Source of the DNA: CAYUQT01 sp964596165
Lineage (GTDB): Bacteria; Planctomycetota; Phycisphaerae; UBA1845; JAFGLZ01
Length of the DNA: 60,588 bases
Direction of reading: 5' to 3'
Assembly: GCA_964596165.1 (NCBI GenBank)
Contig: CAZQTW010000040.1
Coordinates: forward strand, 1-60,588
The notes under the pieces are model-generated. The model saw only the letters and a list, made by a program, of their open reading frames with translations. It ran no database searches and was not told where the DNA came from. Numbering within the stretch: the first letter of the stretch is position 1; each line of letters starts with the position of its first letter. Positions 26,004-34,824 of the stretch are shown piece by piece. The translations under genes and the position numbers were made by a program.

Positions 26004-27173
26004 TCAGATGAACCTGGCCATCAGGGTGTAGATTAGCTCGTCCACGTTGTCCGGGGTGATACCGTGCTCCTTGCAGACGCCCTCAACCATGGCCATTGCC
26101 TTCGGGCTCTCCATGTCCGCCAGCCGGGCGAACACGCCCAGGCGCCGCCCCACCTGGTAAAAACACTGCTCCCTTCGATCCATCTCGACAAATCGCCTCA
26201 GGAGTCCGATCATGCGCTCCTTGTCCCGCGGCAACGTCCCCTCGACATCCTCGAAAAGATTGAGGATGTGATCGCTCTTGACGACGCTGGAGATCCCATC
26301 AAGTCGCTCGAGGAACAGAATCGTCTCTTCGATGATCTCCAGATCCGTGGCCCGAACAAAACGCCCTTCGCAGCACTCGCCGAACAGCGGGACGTGGCTC
26401 GGAATCGCCAGCGTCCTCAGCCGGATAAAATCGGGGTTGATCTGGTTGAGTGCATCGGCCGACTCGGTCGCATGTTCCCACGAGAGGCTCCGCCCCCCCA
26501 ACCCCGGCATGTAGTACTCGGAGAGCTCGATACCCGCCGCCTTGACCTTCCGACCGGCCTGCACGGCCGCCTCCTTGGTCACCCCCTTCTTCACCCGTTC
26601 GAGAACTCTGTCGGAACCCGACTCCAGGCCGATGTGGATCCTGTTCAACCCGGCCTCGGCCAGCGCCTTCATGTCGCCGTCGCTGATCCGAGCAACCGTC
26701 TGCGAGCGGGCGTAGGATGTCACCCGCTCGACCGACGGGAACCGTTCACGCAAGTGCCCGAGAATCTCGACCAGCCTGGGCGGTTTGACGACGAGGCTGT
26801 TCGCGTCCTGAAGGAAGACGGCCTTCATCCGCCCGGAGTAGAGCCAGTTGTAGGCCGCCACGAGCGCCCGGTCCTCCTCGCAGGTGTCGGCCGTGACCCG
26901 TTCCCTGGCCTCATGCCGCAGGACTCGATCGGTCCCCCCGACCGAATTGATAAGCCGTTCGACGTACCTGTGAACGAGGTCGATGTCCCGCTTAACATGA
27001 TCCACCGAACGAATCGAAAACCTGGTGCCTTTGTACACGGGGCAAAAGGTGCATCGGTTCCACGGACAGTTCCGCGTCACACGGATCAGCAGGCTGCGGG
27101 CCTCGCTCGGGGGACGGATAGGCCCTTGCTCAAACCCGCCATAGGATTCCTGATTGACGCTGTCCTCACTCAT
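26004..27173 (-). CDS. Radical SAM protein with C-x4-C-x2-C cluster motif
   Basis: A 389-aa protein from ATG 27173 (an ATG 24 codons upstream is possible and its ribosome binding site is no worse). The N-terminus contains SLLIRVTRNCPWNRCTFC, in which the cluster cysteines are spaced C-x4-C-x2-C rather than C-x3-C-x2-C. RIHIGLESGSDRVLERVKKG is a typical radical SAM TIM-barrel segment (beta-5 and following helix). It resembles COG1032-type proteins that lack a clear B12 domain. Its substrate is unknown. It converges with the PurM-like gene (2 nt apart) and diverges from the PIN-TRAM operon. Confidence 0.85.
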   Translation of the reverse strand: MSEDSVNQESYGGFEQGPIRPPSEARSLLIRVTRNCPWNRCTFCPVYKGTRFSIRSVDHVKRDIDLVHRYVERLINSVGGTDRVLRHEARERVTADTCEEDRALVAAYNWLYSGRMKAVFLQDANSLVVKPPRLVEILGHLRERFPSVERVTSYARSQTVARISDGDMKALAEAGLNRIHIGLESGSDRVLERVKKGVTKEAAVQAGRKVKAAGIELSEYYMPGLGGRSLSWEHATESADALNQINPDFIRLRTLAIPSHVPLFGECCEGRFVRATDLEIIEETILFLERLDGISSVVKSDHILNLFEDVEGTLPRDKERMIGLLRRFVEMDRREQCFYQVGRRLGVFARLADMESPKAMAMVEGVCKEHGITPDNVDELIYTLMARFI

Positions 27174-27352
27174 GGAATTCGCCGTCCGCTGTCCTTTCTT
27201 ACCCGACGGTCTCCACAGACACTCGGTACATCGTACCCCGGCCATCCCCTTTCATTCCAACCCATGCCCCCCAATCGTCCCACCCGCCCGCATAAACCCC
27301 ACATAGCGCCGGGGCCTACCGTTGTCCTCGGAACGCCGTTATACTTGGGGAC

Positions 27353-27370
27353 GCCGCCTGCTCAGGCGGC
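27353..27370. repeat. Perfect 7-bp hairpin between divergent genes
   Basis: GCCGCCT, a GCTC loop, then AGGCGGC. It lies in the 264-nt divergent region upstream of the PIN-TRAM gene. Downstream of it, 27440-27500 is A/T-richer and contains three TTCATA copies just ahead of the AGGGAG ribosome binding site at 27496-27501. No convincing promoter was found. Confidence 0.45.
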
Positions 27371-27509
27371 CACCGATCCGACAGGTCGCCTCAAACGCGG
27401 CGTCTGTGGGTCAGGCGCTTTCCCGATCGCGAGCATCCTATTATGTCATACATACGCATTCATACACCCTTGGAACGTTCATACCCATCATTCATAGGGA
27501 GCCATCATC

Positions 27510-28604
27510 ATGCTACTGCTCGTCATCCGTGTGTTCTTCTTCTTCCTCGTGGGCCTTGTGGTTACCAGCTATTACGGTGAGCCGACGGCCGCTCAAGAGG
27601 TCGGCGTCAAGTATCCGGTCATCAGCTTGTGGATAGGAGCGATCGGGGTGGCGATTGTCATCGTCGCGCTCGATCTGCTCGTGGCCGAGAAATCACTCCG
27701 TGCCATCGGAGGATTGTTCTTCGGACTGGCAGTGGGGATGCTCATTACCTACGGGCTGAGCCGGATCATGGACCTGCTCGTTCTGACCTATTGGCCGTCG
27801 GCCGAGGATAGCCCCTTTATCTATATGATGAAGGTGTTGTTGGGGGTTTTCTGCTGCTATTCATCAATAAGCTTCGTCCTTCAGACCAAGGATGATTTCC
27901 GGTTCGTCATCCCCTATGTCGAGTTCAGCAAGCAGACGAAAGGAGGCCGGCCTATCCTTCTAGACACCTCCGCGATCATAGACGGGCGCATTGCGGACAT
28001 TGCCCAGACGCGGATCATCGAGTCCCAATTGATCGTGCCTCGGATCGTCCTGCAGGAACTCCAGGCCGTCGCCGACAGCGCGGACAAGCTAAAACGCAAT
28101 CGTGGCCGAAGGGGTCTGGATATGCTCAACAAGCTCCAGACCAACCCCAAGATAGAAATCTCGATTTCCAACGTCGCGCCGCCGGAGGGCACGGAAAACG
28201 ACCCCGTCGACACCCAACTCGTCCATCTCGCGCGAAAACTCAACGGTCGCGTGATCACGAACGACTACAACCTGAACAAGGTGGCTCAGCTTCACGGGGT
28301 CGATGTCATCAACCTCAACGACCTGGCCAACTCCTTGAAACCGGTGGTGTTGCCCGGTGAGTCCATGACGGTAAAGATCATCAAGCCCGGCGAGGAACCG
28401 GGACAGGGAGTCGGATACCTCGAGGACGGCACGATGGTCGTCGTGGAACAGGCCCGCGAGAAGATCGGCGAGGTGCTCAGCATCAGCGTCACGAGCGTCC
28501 TTCAGACGTCCGCCGGCAAGATGATCTTCGGCCGGATCGAAGGAGCCGCACCTCTCGACCGAGACAGAAGAAACCGGCGCACACCGCGCACAACGACCTC
28601 ATGA
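27510..28604 (+). CDS. PIN/TRAM domain membrane ribonuclease-like protein (YacL type)
   Basis: A 364-aa protein. Four hydrophobic segments (about 3-20, 38-58, 66-88, 105-125) anchor it in the membrane. A PIN domain follows with acidic residues D152 (ILLDTSAIIDGR), E183, D234 and D252 (TNDYNLNKVA), so the nuclease site looks intact. A TRAM RNA-binding domain lies at about 285-345. This architecture is that of YacL-type proteins of Firmicutes and other phyla, thought to act on RNA. AGGGAG sits about 10 nt upstream of the ATG. Its stop overlaps the next gene by ATGA. Confidence 0.9.
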   Translation: MLLLVIRVFFFFLVGLVVTSYYGEPTAAQEVGVKYPVISLWIGAIGVAIVIVALDLLVAEKSLRAIGGLFFGLAVGMLITYGLSRIMDLLVLTYWPSAEDSPFIYMMKVLLGVFCCYSSISFVLQTKDDFRFVIPYVEFSKQTKGGRPILLDTSAIIDGRIADIAQTRIIESQLIVPRIVLQELQAVADSADKLKRNRGRRGLDMLNKLQTNPKIEISISNVAPPEGTENDPVDTQLVHLARKLNGRVITNDYNLNKVAQLHGVDVINLNDLANSLKPVVLPGESMTVKIIKPGEEPGQGVGYLEDGTMVVVEQAREKIGEVLSISVTSVLQTSAGKMIFGRIEGAAPLDRDRRNRRTPRTTTS

Positions 28605-30961
28605 GACAACGCCCCGGGAAATCAACCCAACTGGCGAGCGGCCCGGCTGAAGCCGTCGGCGGCCGTGACGCGAGGGCTCGTACTACGCGGCGGACGGCAC
28701 GGCCGATTCCCATCCTGAGGTGGTCCCCGCCGGTTCTCGTTCTTGCACTTGCACTCGCCTTCATGGCGAACGAGTCACTTCTGGCTACCGGGATCGTCCT
28801 CGCCGACGGCTCCGTGGCGGCATTGGTCTGGGTTGCCGCGATCGGATTGGGGTGGTGGGCGATCACCCTGATGCGTTTGACCGACCTGCCCTTGCGATGG
28901 CAAATCCTCCTGGCCGCGGGTCTGGGAATCGGTCTCTTGGCACTAATCGTCCTCCTGCTGGGCTCTCTGGGCGTGCTCGGGCGGCTATTCTGGTTGGCCC
29001 TGCTGGGACTCATGGTTCTGGCCTGTATCACTCGGGCGGGGCTTCACGTCTACTGGAACCCACGATCGCCGAACTCCTCCGACGTCCGGTCCGCCTCCGG
29101 AACGGACGTATCGCAAGTTCAGTCGGAACACCATGCGTTTCGTTGGCGTCCCGCTCACGCGCTCTGGCTGCCGGCCGCGGGCTTTCTGGTGATCGCCATG
29201 CTCGAGGCGACCATCCCGGCCGGCTTGAATTGGGGCGATGAGGCCGGCGGATACGATGTACTGGAGTACCACTTTGGCGGTCCCAAGGAGTACTGGCTGG
29301 CCGGCCGCATTGTCCCCTTGCCACACAACATCTACACCTATTTTCCGTCAAATGCGGAAATGCTGTACCTGCTCGCATTCGTCATCAAAGACAGTCCGTT
29401 CGACGGCATCTATCTCGCCCAACTGCTGAACGCATCCCTGGCCCTATGGGCCGTGGCGGCCGCGTGGCTCGCCGGGAGGGAATTGGGTGCCGTTCCCGGC
29501 ATTCTGGCCGGCGCGCTCGCGGCGACGTGTCCGTGGCTGACCTATCTGAGCGGCGTTGCGTACGTGGAGAACGGCATGCTCTTCTTCACCCTTCTGGCGA
29601 TGGCGACCGCCGTGCGCGTTCTCGGCGACCCGGAGTCGCGGACGGCATCCTGGTTCCTGACGGCGGGATTGCTGGCCGGGCTGGCTTGCGGATTCAAATA
29701 CACGGCCGTGCCGATGGTGGCCTTACCACTCACGGGATTGATGGTGGCCGTGGGCGTGTTTGGATCACGCACGACGACCGGCCCTTGTCCCAGGGGGGGC
29801 AAGCGGGTGTCGACGTGGCGGAAAGCCCCGCCGATTTCCGCACGCTCGACATCGGACTCGCCACCCGTCAATCCCCCCCCGACAAGGGGGGAAGCCGCGA
29901 ATTCCCCTTCGCCAACGGCGGAGACATCGACCTTGGGCTTGCTCACGATGCAAGAATCCCGGCTGCGGTCGGTCATTTTGCCTTTGCTGTTTGTCGTTGG
30001 CGTAGCCATCACATTTAGCCCCTGGCTTACCCGGAATTTTCGGATCGCCGGAAACCCTGTGTTTCCATTGGCCCATCGAACACTCGGATATCACGCCGGA
30101 CTGTGGAACGAAACGCTGGCGCGCCGCTGGGACCAAGCTCACGCACCGGCGGCGAGCGAAAGATCCCTGCCAAGCCGGTTCGCGCGTCTGTGGGATCGGA
30201 TCGTCGTTGAGCCCAACTACGGTCCGACGATCTTTGTGATCGCTTTGTTGGGACTCCCGGCAATTCTGGGATCCTCGCGAGGCATCGCCGTGGCGTGTCT
30301 GGTTGTCTTGGTGGTACAAGTTGTCTGCTGGGCGGGCGCCACGCACTTGTTCGCCCGGTTTGGCATACCGATGATTGCCCCGCTCGTGGTGTTGGGCGCC
30401 GCAGGTTGGATTTGTCCGTACGGCGCCCGGTGGAAGTCGTTCCATCACGCGCTGGTTGTCGGCGCCCTTTGCATCGGCTCAACGGTCAACCTTGTGCATG
30501 TGGGCCGGCTCTACTATCATCACACCCGCGACGCGGACGGACAGCGGCTGAACTGGTTCGGAGCGGGCACCGAACGTGCCCGGGTCGAGCCGGTGAACGG
30601 GTTCACGCCGGACAAAGGCTCGACCGTCTGGATGGTCGGCGAGGCGCGGGCGTTCTATGTCGCCCGCCCGTGCTTCTACCATGTGGTCTTCAGCCGCAAT
30701 CCGTTGGCCGAGTTCGCCGCGACCCAGCCGACCGGCCCACAACTGCTGGAATGGTTCCGTCGATGGGGCGTGACGCATGTGTATGTCAACTGGGCCGAGA
30801 TCGCACGGTTTCGCCGGCCGGGCAACTACGGCTGGCACGAGACAATCAACGAAGCGTTGTTCGAGTCTATGCGAGCCGCCGGTGCGATCGTGACCCATGC
30901 CGAGCGGAACGCGAGGACCGGAGAACCGTACTACGAGATACTTGAGGTACCCGCCGGATGA
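28601..30961 (+). CDS. Polytopic membrane glycosyltransferase-like protein (GT39/ArnT-type)
   Basis: A 786-aa protein with about a dozen membrane helices. The first large loop has GDEAGGYDVLEYHFGGPKEYW, with acidic residues after the first helices as in GT-C polyprenyl-phosphate-dependent transferases, and the central region FSPWLTRNF fits the family. The extramembrane C-terminus begins near 640. It starts inside the PIN-TRAM stop (ATGA) and ends inside the PfkB start (ATGA), so the three genes are translationally coupled. Residues about 390-450 are low-complexity and correspond to an inserted palindromic repeat (29782-29891). Donor and acceptor are unknown. Confidence 0.75.
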   Translation: MRQRPGKSTQLASGPAEAVGGRDARARTTRRTARPIPILRWSPPVLVLALALAFMANESLLATGIVLADGSVAALVWVAAIGLGWWAITLMRLTDLPLRWQILLAAGLGIGLLALIVLLLGSLGVLGRLFWLALLGLMVLACITRAGLHVYWNPRSPNSSDVRSASGTDVSQVQSEHHAFRWRPAHALWLPAAGFLVIAMLEATIPAGLNWGDEAGGYDVLEYHFGGPKEYWLAGRIVPLPHNIYTYFPSNAEMLYLLAFVIKDSPFDGIYLAQLLNASLALWAVAAAWLAGRELGAVPGILAGALAATCPWLTYLSGVAYVENGMLFFTLLAMATAVRVLGDPESRTASWFLTAGLLAGLACGFKYTAVPMVALPLTGLMVAVGVFGSRTTTGPCPRGGKRVSTWRKAPPISARSTSDSPPVNPPPTRGEAANSPSPTAETSTLGLLTMQESRLRSVILPLLFVVGVAITFSPWLTRNFRIAGNPVFPLAHRTLGYHAGLWNETLARRWDQAHAPAASERSLPSRFARLWDRIVVEPNYGPTIFVIALLGLPAILGSSRGIAVACLVVLVVQVVCWAGATHLFARFGIPMIAPLVVLGAAGWICPYGARWKSFHHALVVGALCIGSTVNLVHVGRLYYHHTRDADGQRLNWFGAGTERARVEPVNGFTPDKGSTVWMVGEARAFYVARPCFYHVVFSRNPLAEFAATQPTGPQLLEWFRRWGVTHVYVNWAEIARFRRPGNYGWHETINEALFESMRAAGAIVTHAERNARTGEPYYEILEVPAG
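29782..29891. repeat. Palindromic repeat inserted in frame within the membrane glycosyltransferase gene
   Basis: The left end CCCTTGTCCCAGGGGGGG (29782-29799) and the right end CCCCCCCCGACAAGGGGGG (29873-29891) are imperfect inverted copies about 75 bp apart. The encoded stretch is Pro/Arg/Ser-rich with no hydrophobic pattern, unlike the helices on either side. The reading frame is kept. This looks like a small miniature element that landed in a loop. Confidence 0.55.
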
Positions 30962-31920
30962 TCCACGACATTCTCAACATCGGAATCTGTACGGTCGACG
31001 CCATCAGCCGGACCATCGATGAGCCGCCGCCGCCCGGCGGCCTGCGCACCTTCGACAGCCTGACCATCACTACGGGCGGCAACGCAATGAATTGCGGCAT
31101 TGCACTGGCCAAGATGGGCGTCGGGTGTGACGTCATCATCAAGGTCGGACGCGACATGCTGGGGGACTTCGTCATCAGCGAGGCGAAGAAGTACGGCCTG
31201 GGGACCGAGGCAGCCGTCTACGACGACCAGGGCGTGACCACGCCCTTTACGTTTGTGGCCGTTCGCGGCGACGGCCAGCGGAGCTTCTTCCACATCTGCG
31301 GAACCAATGGGACGCTGCGGTACGACGAAATCGACATGGACTACGTGCGCAAGCACCGCTACTGCTTTATCACGGGCACCATGGTCATGCCGACCTTCGA
31401 CGGCGAACAGAGCGCCCGTGTTCTTCGCGAAGCGCAAGAAAGCGACGTCGTCACGCTGCTCGATACGGTCTACACGGACTCGGTCACTCGCGAGGGTTGG
31501 CGGAAGGTCATCCTCCCTTGTCTTCCGTACCTGAACTACTTCATCCCCAGCCAACCCGAGGCGCGTGCCATCACCGGACTCGACAAACCGTCCGACATGG
31601 CCCGGTGGCTCCAGGACAAGGGCTGCATTCACGTGGTGATCAAGCTCGACGCGGACGGGGCGTTTTGCCGCGACGCCGACGGCGTGGAGACGCACGTTCC
31701 CGCGTATCAAGTCAACAACGTCGTGGACACCACCGGGGCCGGAGACTGCTGGAGCGCGGGATTCCTGGCCGGCCTTCTGGACGATCTGCCCGTTCCCGAG
31801 GCCGCCGCGCTCGGAAACGCCACGGCGGCCCACTGCATCCAGGCGCCCGGCGCCAGCACCGGCATCGTGCCGATCGAACAGATCCGCGAGTTTCAAGAGC
31901 GAACACCGCGCAGGAAATGA
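30958..31920 (+). CDS. PfkB-family carbohydrate/nucleoside kinase
   Basis: A 320-aa ribokinase-fold enzyme. The N-terminal GGNAMNCGIALAKMGV and the C-terminal signature DTTGAGDCWSAGFL (D257-L270, catalytic D263) are clear. It phosphorylates a sugar or related alcohol with ATP; specificity is not readable. Coupled to the glycosyltransferase by a 4-nt overlap, it is the last gene of the operon. The TTGAGD-like motif and the anion-hole glycines are intact, so it should be active. Confidence 0.92.
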   Translation: MIHDILNIGICTVDAISRTIDEPPPPGGLRTFDSLTITTGGNAMNCGIALAKMGVGCDVIIKVGRDMLGDFVISEAKKYGLGTEAAVYDDQGVTTPFTFVAVRGDGQRSFFHICGTNGTLRYDEIDMDYVRKHRYCFITGTMVMPTFDGEQSARVLREAQESDVVTLLDTVYTDSVTREGWRKVILPCLPYLNYFIPSQPEARAITGLDKPSDMARWLQDKGCIHVVIKLDADGAFCRDADGVETHVPAYQVNNVVDTTGAGDCWSAGFLAGLLDDLPVPEAAALGNATAAHCIQAPGASTGIVPIEQIREFQERTPRRK

Positions 31921-32045
31921 CCGCCTCGCGGCGCGCTGCGACAACTCGACCGGAGTCCGTTCGACCTCAATCTCGAACCCGGAAGCTCGATCGGCGAGAA
32001 GCGTCAACACCCGAATTGGTGATCGATCCGCCTCGTCGGAACGTC

Positions 32046-34637
32046 TCAGTCCTCCAGCATCCCGACTTCGCGGACCGGCTGCGATGCGTCATCCGGAACG
32101 AGGAACGTCTTGACCTGCGTCGGCGCGAACCTCGCGTGCCATTGCCGTTTGATCAACGGCAGCTCAATCCGAGCTTCGGCGGGCTTGCCGAACCATTCCA
32201 CCGCTCGGACGATCAGGGCCTTGCCGTCCTCGGCCTGCTTGACCACGCTGACCTCGATCCCCGGCGCATCGCAGGAGACGCCGCTCAACTCGGCCGGCAA
32301 CGTTCCTGAGTGATAGGTCTCAAATAGGACGTTCGGCGGGAAATTGAGTTGCCGGGCTTTACCGATCAGATCCGCCGTGCGCCAGTCACCGTCGTGCGGG
32401 ATGACCGCCAACGTGAACTGTTGGATGCCGCGGTCGACGATCCGGTTGTCGCCGTCGTAGTCGATCCTGTACGGATCGTGAAACGCGTACGCCGGGCTGC
32501 GAAGCAGGGTGATTCTGATCTCAGTCCCCTTGACGCTGTGACTGTACTTGCTGTTGTTGGCCACGGCGCATCCGCCTTGTGAGTCGCCGACGTCAACCCA
32601 TTGAAGCATGGGTTCTTCTTCATTGTTGGTCGGTCGCCCGATCGTGCCGTAGGGAATCTCGACGGTGCATGTGTCCGTCTTAGCATTCACCGGAAACGCC
32701 AGCTTGACCACCTTCCACGCGTCGCGCCAATCGATTTCACCGCGGATTTCGACATGCTTCTCCCCCGCCCCCAGGTGATAGTCCATTGTCAGCAGCGAAT
32801 CGGCATATCGCATCTTGACCCGTATGCCGGCACGAACCGGACCGTGCTCGATCGGCCGGATGGACACCTTCTGGAACCGATCGATCACCTTGTCGAATGT
32901 GAAGACGCCGTGGCTCCAGGTATCGCTCTTGTCTTCAATAACCAGCGGCACACCGGCCGGCGACACAAAGACGTTGCGGCCGGTCTTCTTGTCGCGAATG
33001 CTCAGCAGGCCGTCGCCGTCGATCTCGACTCGAACTTGGTTGTTCTCCATCCACCACGGGCCCTGCCGGGCGTCGGCGGCGCCCGCCTTGACGGCCTTCT
33101 CGCCAAGTAGGTCTGCCATCGATGGCCGCTTGCCGCCACGTAGTCGAACCAAGCGATGCCCGAGTGCCGGCAGCGTCGTGTAGATAACACCACGATGTCG
33201 GCCGGCCTTGGTGTGCGACTCGATCGGCTGACAGGGAATCGGCTCACCCGCACTGTCGGTAAAATAACCCTCGTCTCCCTCAAACTCCGCGCCGAAATCC
33301 TCCGTCTCCACAACACCTTCAAAGGGTGCGGCCTGGTTGTTGAAGACGAAGACCGGCACACCGGCCCCGTGGGTATCGACGTGCCAACCGACCGCCTGTT
33401 GCGCCGCATTCAGGGCGAAGCTTGCCTCGTAAAGCGCGGCACCCATCTGGTCGCGGGCGTCGGTATAGGCCTCTTCGACACTCGTCCCGGCCATGATGTC
33501 GTGAAACTGGTTGAAGAGCACGTGTTTCCACGCCCGGCCGAGCGCATCGACGGGCGGCGTTCGGCCGACCGTCATCCTGGCGACGCTCGCCCATCGCTCG
33601 GCGGCCAGCAGCATCTCCTCGGCCCGCCGATTGAGCGCCTTGATCATGCTGACCGAGGCATAGCATCCCGACGCATGGTGCTGCAGTTCACCCCCATACT
33701 CCGGGAACTTGTCGCCGGCCTTTTTCACGGCCGCGTCGTAGAAGCTGTTCGGCGACCCGTACACGAGCTTCGGCATCGTGGGATTCTTCCGCCACTCGGT
33801 GACGGCGGCCAACTGGGCCTTGGTCGGACCGCCGCCGTGATTCCCCACCCCATAGAAGATGGGAGCGTCCGTCAAGAGCGGCGGCTGCATGTGCTCCCCC
33901 AGCGTCTCCTGGATATGGTGCATCAATCCCGCGGCGCTGTCGGTGGTGTACGCCGTCATGATCCGCATCGAGAGCACGCGGCTGCCGTCGGGCGTCGTCC
34001 ACCAGAAGACCGGCCAGGGAAGGGTATCGTTCTCGTGGCGACCGGGACGCATCCAGACGTAGCCCTTGAGGCCGCAGCCGGCCAACAATTTGGGCAGCGT
34101 GGCCGCATGACCGAACGAGTCCACGCAGTAGCCGACCCGCGCCGCTTGCCCCAGCTTCTCACGGAAGTACCGTTGTGAATAGAGCCCGTGTCGCACGAAG
34201 GACTCGCCTGAGGGAATGTTGCAGTCGGGCTGAATCCACCAACCGCCGACAATCACCCATCGACCCTCGGCAACGCGTTTCTTGATCTCCTGGAACATCT
34301 CCGGTGCGTTGTGTTCGACCCATTCATAAATCGCCGCCGCGGCGCAGGTGAAGACGAAATCGGGCGTCTCGTTCATACGGTCCAGCGCGGACCGGAAGGT
34401 GGCCTTCGTCTCGGCAAACCCTTCTTGCCAACGCCAGAGCCAGACGGGATCAAGGTGGGCGTTGCCGATAAGATGAAGCGTGACCTCGGACGGATTGATC
34501 TTGGTCTGGGACATCGTGTTGGTTCCTTGGTTCCCTTCGGCCGGTGCAGCCGACCGACACGGCAATGCAACGATACAGGCCGCGCCGACAACAGCAGCCA
34601 CCGTCAAGGCATTCGTGCGCACGTTCACGGTCTTCAC
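32046..34637 (-). CDS. Glycoside hydrolase family 38 alpha-mannosidase, probably exported
   Basis: An 863-aa enzyme if started at GTG 34637, which yields a signal peptide (VAAVVGAACIVALPCRS). The alternative ATG at 34514 has AAGGA about 10 nt upstream and would give a cytosolic protein; the choice is open. The zinc-binding segment GNAHLDPVWLWRWQEG is at about 58-73, the nucleophile region YCVDSFGHAATLPKLL follows, and NQFHDIMAGTSVEEAY is the third conserved block. The C-terminal beta domains are present, so the length fits GH38. It removes alpha-mannose residues from glycans. It is divergent from the alpha/beta hydrolase gene. Confidence 0.9.
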   Translation of the reverse strand: MKTVNVRTNALTVAAVVGAACIVALPCRSAAPAEGNQGTNTMSQTKINPSEVTLHLIGNAHLDPVWLWRWQEGFAETKATFRSALDRMNETPDFVFTCAAAAIYEWVEHNAPEMFQEIKKRVAEGRWVIVGGWWIQPDCNIPSGESFVRHGLYSQRYFREKLGQAARVGYCVDSFGHAATLPKLLAGCGLKGYVWMRPGRHENDTLPWPVFWWTTPDGSRVLSMRIMTAYTTDSAAGLMHHIQETLGEHMQPPLLTDAPIFYGVGNHGGGPTKAQLAAVTEWRKNPTMPKLVYGSPNSFYDAAVKKAGDKFPEYGGELQHHASGCYASVSMIKALNRRAEEMLLAAERWASVARMTVGRTPPVDALGRAWKHVLFNQFHDIMAGTSVEEAYTDARDQMGAALYEASFALNAAQQAVGWHVDTHGAGVPVFVFNNQAAPFEGVVETEDFGAEFEGDEGYFTDSAGEPIPCQPIESHTKAGRHRGVIYTTLPALGHRLVRLRGGKRPSMADLLGEKAVKAGAADARQGPWWMENNQVRVEIDGDGLLSIRDKKTGRNVFVSPAGVPLVIEDKSDTWSHGVFTFDKVIDRFQKVSIRPIEHGPVRAGIRVKMRYADSLLTMDYHLGAGEKHVEIRGEIDWRDAWKVVKLAFPVNAKTDTCTVEIPYGTIGRPTNNEEEPMLQWVDVGDSQGGCAVANNSKYSHSVKGTEIRITLLRSPAYAFHDPYRIDYDGDNRIVDRGIQQFTLAVIPHDGDWRTADLIGKARQLNFPPNVLFETYHSGTLPAELSGVSCDAPGIEVSVVKQAEDGKALIVRAVEWFGKPAEARIELPLIKRQWHARFAPTQVKTFLVPDDASQPVREVGMLED

Positions 34638-34657
34638 CCCGTTTCTCGAGGGGGCTG

Positions 34658-34663
34658 ATAATA
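34658..34663 (-). promoter_or_regulatory. Possible -10 element of the GH38 gene
   Basis: TATTAT on the minus strand, 20 nt before the GTG at 34637. No good -35 is present. If used, the transcript would begin near 34651, which would favour the signal-peptide start. Confidence 0.2.
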
Positions 34664-34824
34664 CCAGAACCGCCGAATGCGGGGAACGGAGGACGACGGC
34701 CTCGCACCCGGCAAGCGAAATGTCCGAACGCCGCGTGCGTCTGTTGACGGTACCCAGACGAAAGGCGACATTGGACGCCCTCAAGCGAACGCCATAAGGC
34801 CTCACAGATCGCGGAGGCATCGTC

